This document shows, one piece after another, positions 49,003 to 54,523 of a DNA stretch of 54,523 nt. The stretch comes from an uncultured Haemophilus sp. (lineage in GTDB: Bacteria > Pseudomonadota > Gammaproteobacteria > Enterobacterales > Pasteurellaceae): contig NZ_CAJLNI010000002.1 of NCBI RefSeq assembly GCF_905207935.1, forward strand, positions 1 to 54,523, read 5' to 3'. How positions within the stretch are numbered: position 1 is the first letter of the stretch; each line of letters starts with the position of its first letter. The notes beneath the pieces were generated by a model. That model was not told where the DNA came from, made no database searches, and saw nothing but the letters and a program-made list of their open reading frames with translations. The translations under genes were made by a program, and so were the position numbers.

Positions 49003-50076
49003 ATGGCAGGGAATACTATCGGACAACTTTTTCGTGTGACGACCTTTGGGGAGTCACATGGTATTGCATTAGGCTGTATCGTAGATGGCGTACCGCCGAA
49101 TCTTGAATTATCGGAAGCCGATATTCAACCTGATTTAGATCGTCGTAAACCGGGTACATCACGTTATACCACACCACGTCGTGAAGACGATGAAGTACAG
49201 ATTTTATCTGGCGTATTTGAAGGTAAAACAACGGGTACCAGCATTGGAATGATCATTAAAAATGGTGATCAGCGTTCACAAGATTATGGCGATATCAAAG
49301 ATCGTTTCCGTCCTGGACATGCGGATTTTACCTATCAACAAAAATACGGTATTCGTGATTATCGCGGTGGTGGACGCTCTTCTGCGCGTGAAACCGCTAT
49401 GCGCGTTGCTGCGGGAGCGATTGCAAAGAAATATTTACGTGAGCAGTTTGGCATTGAAGTCCGTGGCTTTTTGAGTCAAATTGGCGAAGTGAAGATTGCA
49501 CCACAGACTGTCGGCAAAATTGATTGGGATAAAGTGAATAGCAATCCATTTTTCTGCCCGGATGAAAGTGCGGTTGAAAAATTTGATGAATTAATCCGTG
49601 AATTGAAAAAAGAAGGCGATTCGATAGGGGCAAAACTAACCGTGATTGCAGAGAATGTCCCTGTTGGTTTAGGCGAGCCCGTTTTTGATCGACTTGATGC
49701 TGATTTAGCCCATGCTTTAATGGGGATTAATGCCGTTAAAGGTGTAGAGATTGGCGATGGTTTTGCTGTAGTTGAACAGCGTGGCAGTCAACATCGTGAT
49801 GAAATGACACCAAATGGTTTTGAAAGCAACCATGCTGGCGGTATTTTAGGGGGCATTAGCTCAGGTCAGCCAATTATTGCGACCATTGCACTAAAACCAA
49901 CATCCAGTATTACCATTTCTGGACGCTCTATTAATTTAGCGGGAGAACCCGTGGAAGTGGTGACAAAAGGTCGTCATGATCCTTGTGTAGGTATTCGTGC
50001 AGTACCCATTGCGGAGGCAATGGTTGCAATTGTGTTACTCGACCATTTATTGCGTTTTAAGGCGCAGTGTAAATAA
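49003..50076 (+). CDS. aroC: Chorismate synthase
   Basis: 357 residues. Signature motifs GESHGIALGCIVDGVPPNL (about 14-32), RPGHADFTYQQKYGIRDYRGGGRSSARETAMRVAAGAIAKK (FMN and substrate site) and ESNHAGGILGGISSGQPIIATIALKPTSSI, RHDPCVGIRAVPIAEAMVAIVLLDHLLR. It makes chorismate, the branch point to aromatic amino acids, menaquinone and folate. AAAGAGAGAGAAT precedes the ATG. First gene of aroC-mepA-yfcA-lpxM, the first three arranged as in E. coli. Uptake signal at 49566-49574. Confidence 0.97.
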   Translation: MAGNTIGQLFRVTTFGESHGIALGCIVDGVPPNLELSEADIQPDLDRRKPGTSRYTTPRREDDEVQILSGVFEGKTTGTSIGMIIKNGDQRSQDYGDIKDRFRPGHADFTYQQKYGIRDYRGGGRSSARETAMRVAAGAIAKKYLREQFGIEVRGFLSQIGEVKIAPQTVGKIDWDKVNSNPFFCPDESAVEKFDELIRELKKEGDSIGAKLTVIAENVPVGLGEPVFDRLDADLAHALMGINAVKGVEIGDGFAVVEQRGSQHRDEMTPNGFESNHAGGILGGISSGQPIIATIALKPTSSITISGRSINLAGEPVEVVTKGRHDPCVGIRAVPIAEAMVAIVLLDHLLRFKAQCK

Positions 50077-50141
50077 CTATTTTAAATTAAGCTTCTTATG
50101 CTCTTTTATTGAAGAGAAATCAACTTATTTTAGGAAATCTT

Positions 50142-51014
50142 ATGAATAAATCTTTAGCAAAATTACTTTCAAGTGCGGTCGTTTTAGGGAGTGTTTTTTT
50201 CTCGTTACAAACAACAGCCTCACCACAAGACTGGCAACGAATTAAACGTCCAATTCCTGCAACAGATGGTAAAGCGAACCCAATTGGTAGCTATTCGAAT
50301 GGTTGTATTATTGGTGCTGAACCTTTGCCTTATAAAGGTGAGGGCTATCAAGTCATTCGTATGAATAAAAACCGCTATTATGGTCATCCGGATATGATTG
50401 CCTACTTACAGCGTCTTGGACAAAAAGCGAAGTCAGCAGGCTTACCAACGATGTTAGTTGGGGATATTGCTATGCCAGGTGGTGGTCGCTTTTTAACGGG
50501 CCATGCAAGTCATCAAATGGGATTAGACGCGGATATTTGGTTGCGCATGGGTACCATGACAGACAGCGAAGCGTTAAATTCTGATGGAAAAGGCTTGCTC
50601 GTGGTGAATCGCCAGACACAACGTGTTGATGAAAATGTATGGAATAACAATCATGCAACGTTAATTAAATTGGCAGCGCAAGATCCCAAAGTGACCCGTA
50701 TTTTTGTGAACCCAGCGATTAAATTAAAACTTTGTCAGACTGCGGGTGATGATCGTGCTTGGTTACACAAAATTCGTCCATGGTTTGGGCATGATTCACA
50801 CTTCCACGTTCGCATTGCTTGCCCGAAAGATGCTGCTTATTGTGAAGATCAAGCACCGGTACCAGCAGGTGATGGTTGTGGCGATGAACTTTATTCTTGG
50901 TTTGAACCTGCAAAACCAGGTTCAGGCGCTTCTAAACCAAAAGTAACACCACCAGAGCCGTTTTTATGCCAACAGGTGTTGAGCTCGCCAAATAGTAGTG
51001 AATGGTTAGAGTAG
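50142..51014 (+). CDS. mepA: Penicillin-insensitive murein endopeptidase MepA
   Basis: 290 residues from the ATG behind TTTAGGAAATCTT. Sec signal peptide (about 1-27, cut after TTA). LAS-family zinc peptidase: TGHASHQMGLDADIWLRM (about 119-136, zinc ligands His124 and Asp131) and WFGHDSHFHVRIACP with the later His ligands; several cysteines that could form disulfides. It cuts D-Ala-mDAP cross-links in the wall. The signal peptide is encoded through an uptake signal (50171-50179). Conserved neighbour of aroC. Confidence 0.95.
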   Translation: MNKSLAKLLSSAVVLGSVFFSLQTTASPQDWQRIKRPIPATDGKANPIGSYSNGCIIGAEPLPYKGEGYQVIRMNKNRYYGHPDMIAYLQRLGQKAKSAGLPTMLVGDIAMPGGGRFLTGHASHQMGLDADIWLRMGTMTDSEALNSDGKGLLVVNRQTQRVDENVWNNNHATLIKLAAQDPKVTRIFVNPAIKLKLCQTAGDDRAWLHKIRPWFGHDSHFHVRIACPKDAAYCEDQAPVPAGDGCGDELYSWFEPAKPGSGASKPKVTPPEPFLCQQVLSSPNSSEWLE

Positions 51015-51024
51015 GAGTTAAACA

Positions 51025-51792
51025 ATGGAGTTGGGGATTGATATATTAGCCATGCTTTTTGCTGCTGCCTTTATTGCCGCATTTATTGATGCAATAGCAG
51101 GTGGCGGAGGCTTAATTACAATCCCTGCCTTATTAATGACAGGTATGCCACCTGCAATGGCATTAGGCACCAATAAATTACAAGCATTCGGTGGCGCGTT
51201 GTCGGCAAGTATTTACTTTTTGCGTAAAAGAGCGGTCAATTTATCGGAGTTTTCTTTCATCTTACTGGTGATTTTTATCGGCTCGGTGATTGGTACCTTG
51301 CTTATTCAAAGTTTAGATGCGTCATTGATTAAGAAGGGGCTCCCATTTCTCATTTTAGCCATTGGCTTATACTTTTTATTTACACCTAAATTGGGCGAAA
51401 GTGATCGAAAACAACGAATTTCTTACGGTGTTTTTGCGTTATGTTTTGGTTCACTTTTAGGTTTTTATGACGGCTTTTTTGGGCCGGGGACGGGTTCATT
51501 AATGAATCTAGCTTGTGTGACCTTACTAGGATTTAACCTCACTAAAGCGACGGCGCATGCTAAAGTCATGAATTTAACCTCAAATTTAGCCTCATTAATT
51601 TTCTTCCTAATTGGTGGTCATGTGATTTGGACTGTCGGTTTAGTGATGATGGCAGGAAGCCTGATAGGTGCAAATTTAGGTGCTAAAATGGTGATGGCAA
51701 AAGGCAAACAACTGATCAGACCGATGGTGGTGATTATGTCATTTATCATGACGATAAAAATGGCGTATGATCAAGGTTGGTTTCATTTTTAA
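51025..51792 (+). CDS. yfcA: TSUP/TauE-SafE family membrane protein (YfcA)
   Basis: 255 residues, about eight hydrophobic helices. Family N-terminal FIDAIAGGGGLITIPALLMTGMPPAMALGTNKLQAFGG (about 20-57) and second half GFYDGFFGPGTGSLMNLACVTLLGFNLTKATAHAKVMNLTSNLASLIFF. TSUP proteins move sulfite, sulfoacetate or similar small anions; substrate here unknown. Ribosome-binding site TAGGAGTTAAAC. Sits 10 bases after mepA and 9 bases before lpxM, clearly one transcript. Confidence 0.9.
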   Translation: MELGIDILAMLFAAAFIAAFIDAIAGGGGLITIPALLMTGMPPAMALGTNKLQAFGGALSASIYFLRKRAVNLSEFSFILLVIFIGSVIGTLLIQSLDASLIKKGLPFLILAIGLYFLFTPKLGESDRKQRISYGVFALCFGSLLGFYDGFFGPGTGSLMNLACVTLLGFNLTKATAHAKVMNLTSNLASLIFFLIGGHVIWTVGLVMMAGSLIGANLGAKMVMAKGKQLIRPMVVIMSFIMTIKMAYDQGWFHF

Positions 51793-51801
51793 CAATTGAT
51801 T

Positions 51802-52761
51802 ATGACAGATTCTCAGAAAAAATTACGTATTACGGCACGAACGGGCTATGAGCCACATTTTTCATGGTCATATTTGCACCCGAAAAATTGGGGTATTTGG
51901 CTTGGTATTTTTGTGCTTTTGTTACTCGCTTTTGTGCCGTTTCGTTTACGCGATAAAATGGCCGAGAAACTGGCTCGTGCACTCGCGAAAAAAATTGGTA
52001 AACCACGTATTCGTGCAGAAATTAATTTGAAACTCTGTTTCCCAGATTGGACAGATGAGAAACGTAACAAAGTAATTGAAGAGATGTTTGTGACTGTCGC
52101 ACAAGTAATGCTTGGTATTGGCGAAATTGCCATTCGTTCTAAAAAACATTTACAAAAACGTAGTGAATTCATTGGCCTTGAGCATATCAAGCAAGCGAAA
52201 GCCGAAGGGCATAACATCATTTTGATGGTGCCACATGGTTGGGCGATTGATGCCTCTGGCATTATTTTGCATACACACGGTATGCCGATGACATCAATGT
52301 ATAACCCGCACCGAAATCCATTAGTAGATTGGTTATGGACTTTAGCTCGTCAGCGTTTTGGCGGGAAAATGCATGCTCGCCAAAATGGGATTAAGCCATT
52401 TTTAGCGCACATCAAGCAAGGTCAAATGGGATACTATCTTCCAGATGAGGATTTTGGTGCCGAGCAAAGTGTCTTCGTAGATTTCTTTGCCACTTATAAA
52501 GCCACACTTCCTGGGTTAAACAAAATGGCGAAATTGGCAAAAGCGGTGGTTATTCCAATGTTTCCACGCTATAACGCTAAGAATGGCAAGTATGAAATGG
52601 AAATTCGCCCACCTATGCAATTAAGCGACGATCCTGAGCAATCAGCTCGTGCGATGAACGAGGAAATTGAATATTTTGTTACACCAACCCCCGAACAATA
52701 TGTCTGGATTTTACAGCTTCTTCGTACTCGAAAAGACGGGGAAGATATTTACCCAGATTAA
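51802..52761 (+). CDS. lpxM: Lipid A late acyltransferase (LpxM/MsbB-like)
   Basis: 319 residues from ATG (51802); a TTG two codons upstream is ignored. One N-terminal membrane anchor (about 29-48). Acyltransferase motif HX4D is His145-Asp150 in LMVPHGWAIDASG, followed by YNPHRNPLVDWLWTLARQRFGGKMHARQNGIKP and YYLPDEDFGAEQSVFVDFFATYKATLPGL. It adds the last secondary acyl chain to Kdo2-lipid A. LpxL is the alternative; the PDEDFG...FVDFFATYKA sequence and the N-terminal part are nearer MsbB. Ends before an uptake-signal terminator. Confidence 0.9.
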   Translation: MTDSQKKLRITARTGYEPHFSWSYLHPKNWGIWLGIFVLLLLAFVPFRLRDKMAEKLARALAKKIGKPRIRAEINLKLCFPDWTDEKRNKVIEEMFVTVAQVMLGIGEIAIRSKKHLQKRSEFIGLEHIKQAKAEGHNIILMVPHGWAIDASGIILHTHGMPMTSMYNPHRNPLVDWLWTLARQRFGGKMHARQNGIKPFLAHIKQGQMGYYLPDEDFGAEQSVFVDFFATYKATLPGLNKMAKLAKAVVIPMFPRYNAKNGKYEMEIRPPMQLSDDPEQSARAMNEEIEYFVTPTPEQYVWILQLLRTRKDGEDIYPD

Positions 52762-52775
52762 TTCATTTTATTTAC

Positions 52776-52808
52776 AAAAGTGCGGTCAAAATTCACCGCA
52801 CTTTTGTA
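52776..52808. terminator. Uptake-signal terminator between lpxM and apt
   Basis: AAGTGCGGT (52778-52786) and ACCGCACTT (52795-52803), an 11-bp stem with 8-base loop and TTTTG tail, 14 bases after the lpxM stop. Confidence 0.82.
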
Positions 52809-52874
52809 TTTTTATATGCTAGAATGCGAGCCTAAAAACAGGATTTTTTCTTACTCTTTTTTGAGCAATTATTT

Positions 52875-53417
52875 ATGAACAAACAACTTGAATTAATCAA
52901 ATCTTCTATCAAATCTATCCCAAATCATCCAAAAGAAGGCATCATTTTCCGTGATATCACGAGCTTACTCGAAGTGCCTGCGGCTTTCAAAGCCACAATC
53001 GATTTGATCGTTGAAAAGTATAAAGATCAAGGACTCACAAAAGTAATTGGTACTGAGTCTCGTGGATTTATTTTTGGTGCGCCAGTTGCATTAGCATTAG
53101 GCTTGCCATTTATCCCCGTTCGTAAACCGGGCAAATTACCTCGTGAAGTGATTGCACAGTCTTATCAGTTAGAATACGGTCAAGACACCCTTGAATTGCA
53201 CACTGATGCCATTTCTCAAGGTGATAATGTGTTAATCATTGATGACTTGTTAGCAACGGGTGGTACAGTTGAAGCCACCATGAAATTAGTTCAACGTTTA
53301 GGTGGTGAAGTGAAACATGCTGCCTTTGTAATTAATTTGCCAGATTTAGGGGGCGAAAAACGCTTACGTGATTTAGGCATTGATTGCTACACCTTAGTCA
53401 ATTTTGAAGGCCATTAA
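52875..53417 (+). CDS. apt: Adenine phosphoribosyltransferase
   Basis: 180 residues. It salvages adenine to AMP with PRPP. Motifs: IKSIPNHPKEGIIFRDITSLLEVPAAF (N-terminal), ESRGFIFGAPVALALGLPFIPVRKPGKLP and the PRPP-binding VLIIDDLLATGGTVEATMKLVQRLGGE. The stop is 16 bases before dnaX, the usual apt-dnaX pairing. The ribosome-binding site is weak (TTTTGAGCAATTATTTATG). Confidence 0.97.
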   Translation: MNKQLELIKSSIKSIPNHPKEGIIFRDITSLLEVPAAFKATIDLIVEKYKDQGLTKVIGTESRGFIFGAPVALALGLPFIPVRKPGKLPREVIAQSYQLEYGQDTLELHTDAISQGDNVLIIDDLLATGGTVEATMKLVQRLGGEVKHAAFVINLPDLGGEKRLRDLGIDCYTLVNFEGH

Positions 53418-53433
53418 TTTTTAAAGAGATGCA

Positions 53434-54523
53434 ATGAGCTACCAAGTTTTAGCCAGAAAATGGCGACCAAAAAACTTTTCTGAAGTAGTGGGGCAAAGCC
53501 ATGTGCTCACTGCTTTGGAAAACGGTTTAAAAGAAAACCGTTTACATCATGCTTATTTATTTTCCGGCACTCGTGGCGTAGGTAAAACCTCCATTGCTCG
53601 TTTATTTGCGAAAGGCTTGAATTGTGTAAACGGTATTACTGCCGATCCTTGTGGTGAATGTGAAAACTGCAAAGCGATCGAAGCTGGCAACTTTATTGAT
53701 TTAATTGAAATCGATGCGGCTTCTCGTACTAAAGTAGAAGATACGCGTGAGCTGTTAGACAATGTGCAATATAAGCCGGTAGTAGGGCGTTATAAAGTCT
53801 ATCTTATCGATGAAGTCCATATGCTTTCTCGCCATTCTTTCAATGCGTTGTTAAAAACCTTGGAAGAACCACCTGAATATGTGAAATTCTTATTGGCTAC
53901 AACGGATCCTCAAAAATTACCGATTACGATTTTATCCCGTTGTATGCAATTTCATCTTAAAGCATTAGATGAACCGCAAATTTCAGCGCATCTTAATCGC
54001 GTGCTTACTGCCGAAAATATTCCTTTTGATGCGCCAGCACTAGATAAATTAGCCAAAGCGGCACAGGGTAGTATTCGTGATAGCTTAAGTTTAACGGATC
54101 AAGCGATAGCCATGGGAAATGGTAAAGTTTCCACTGATGTGGTGAATACCATGCTTGGGCTGTTAGATGAAGATCAGCCGATTGAAATCATTTACGCCTT
54201 ACATCAAGGTAACGGTGAGCGTTTAATGAAAACAATCCAAACAGTGGCTGAAAAAGCGGGCGATTGGGATGAGTTATTGGCAGAAACAGCAGAGAAATTG
54301 CATCAAATTGCCTTAATGCAGTTGCTCGCTAAAAATGCTACGGACGAAAACGATCATCTCGGTTTTCTGGCTAAACATATTTCACCGGAAGACGTACAAT
54401 TTTTCTATCAAGTGATTGTATCAGGTCGAAAAGAATTGGCCTCCGCACCAAATCGTCGAATTGGTGCCGAAATGACATTATTGAGGGCATTGGCATTCCA
54501 CCCAAAGTTCCTTACGGCAGCAC
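53434..54523 (+). CDS. dnaX: DNA polymerase III tau/gamma subunit, N-terminal part (3' truncated by window edge)
   Basis: The first 363 codons are open to the window end. Starts MSYQVLARKWRPKNFSEVVGQ. Clamp-loader AAA+ motifs: Walker A SGTRGVGKTSIARLF (about 44-58), zinc-binding CVNGITADPCGECENC (four Cys), Walker B YLIDEVHMLS, sensor 1 LLATTDPQKLP and SRC motif LSRCMQFHLKALD. AAAGAGATGCA precedes ATG. In E. coli an internal frameshift makes gamma; that site would lie beyond this window. Confidence 0.96.
   Translation, partial: MSYQVLARKWRPKNFSEVVGQSHVLTALENGLKENRLHHAYLFSGTRGVGKTSIARLFAKGLNCVNGITADPCGECENCKAIEAGNFIDLIEIDAASRTKVEDTRELLDNVQYKPVVGRYKVYLIDEVHMLSRHSFNALLKTLEEPPEYVKFLLATTDPQKLPITILSRCMQFHLKALDEPQISAHLNRVLTAENIPFDAPALDKLAKAAQGSIRDSLSLTDQAIAMGNGKVSTDVVNTMLGLLDEDQPIEIIYALHQGNGERLMKTIQTVAEKAGDWDELLAETAEKLHQIALMQLLAKNATDENDHLGFLAKHISPEDVQFFYQVIVSGRKELASAPNRRIGAEMTLLRALAFHPKFLTAA

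Larger units (their letters stand above)
1040..52803. repeat. Dispersed Haemophilus-type DNA uptake signals (AAGTGCGGT)
   Basis: About 41 exact 9-mers were found by eye. Left ends: 1040, 1057, 2005, 2322, 6125, 6159, 8869, 11103, 13420, 16329, 18333, 20534, 20551, 22672, 23368, 24049, 25029, 25046, 26107, 27249, 29523, 32353, 33157, 33428, 33580, 34122, 37893, 38359, 40177, 41591, 43009, 43249, 43801, 44438, 45482, 45670, 48034, 49566, 50171, 52778, 52795. Flanks are of the Hin type (AAAGTGCGGT followed by T/A-rich sequence). They mark DNA for uptake by competent cells. Variants with one mismatch occur at 34785, 41575 and elsewhere. Confidence 0.93.

Noticed and set aside
53434..54523. Programmed frameshift site of dnaX
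   Set aside because: No A-rich slippery site lies in the visible part; in E. coli it is further downstream, beyond the window.

Overview
The window is a chromosomal segment of a Haemophilus-type member of the Pasteurellaceae. Three things point there. The 9-base uptake signal AAGTGCGGT (or its complement) occurs about 41 times by eye in 54.5 kb, often as inverted pairs at gene ends. Base composition is AT-rich. The proteins and several local gene orders (ybfF-fldA-fur beside seqA-menE, aroC-mepA-yfcA, apt-dnaX, degS-yfbR) are typical of the gammaproteobacteria. Haemophilus parainfluenzae or a close relative is a reasonable guess, but the species cannot be proved from the text alone.

Layout. 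1-6.2 kb: 3' end of degS, yfbR, then the molybdate locus modE (minus) with modABC (plus), and a cystine-type symporter. 6.2-11 kb: minus-strand chaperone block dnaK ... dnaJ with a methionine gene (metY) inserted between them. 11-22.6 kb: ydgA-like gene, mgsA, the pyruvate dehydrogenase operon aceE-aceF-lpd, a MepS-like lipoprotein, an SOS-controlled UmuD-like gene and sstT. 22.6-26.7 kb: modF, qmcA-nfeD, a frameshifted flavoprotein gene and a TorD-family chaperone gene. 26.8-31.4 kb: gyrA and ycaO (minus). 31.5-35.5 kb: yegP-like, yafS, gloB, hemA, yigE-like. 35.6-35.9 kb: three tRNAs (Met, Leu, Gln). 36-42 kb: an unrecognised lipoprotein gene, prfC, purC, a yeeZ-like gene, argG. 41.7-53.4 kb: fur, fldA, ybfF, seqA, menE, mscK, aroC, mepA, yfcA, lpxM, apt. 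The window ends inside dnaX.

How genes work together. ModE, ModABC and ModF are five molybdate-related functions at two separate sites. MgsA makes methylglyoxal; GloB completes its glutathione-dependent removal. AceE, AceF and Lpd form one enzyme complex. FldA and Fur are linked under a promoter carrying two Fur-box-like sites. PurC is preceded by a PurR-type operator, and the UmuD-like gene by a textbook LexA operator.

I found no phage, insertion sequence, CRISPR array, restriction or toxin-antitoxin module. This is mostly core genome. The observations I rate highest are: (i) a LexA-controlled UmuD-like protein in which the positions of both catalytic residues (Ser and Lys) are changed, with no umuC beside it; (ii) Tyr at GyrA position 84, the classical quinolone-resistance position; (iii) metY lodged between dnaK and dnaJ, with possible separate heat-shock promoters for each chaperone gene; (iv) a perfect 18-bp operator-like palindrome in front of aceE; and (v) terminators and palindromes built into gene junctions, including uptake-signal hairpins. 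All were read by eye; none has been checked by alignment or database search.
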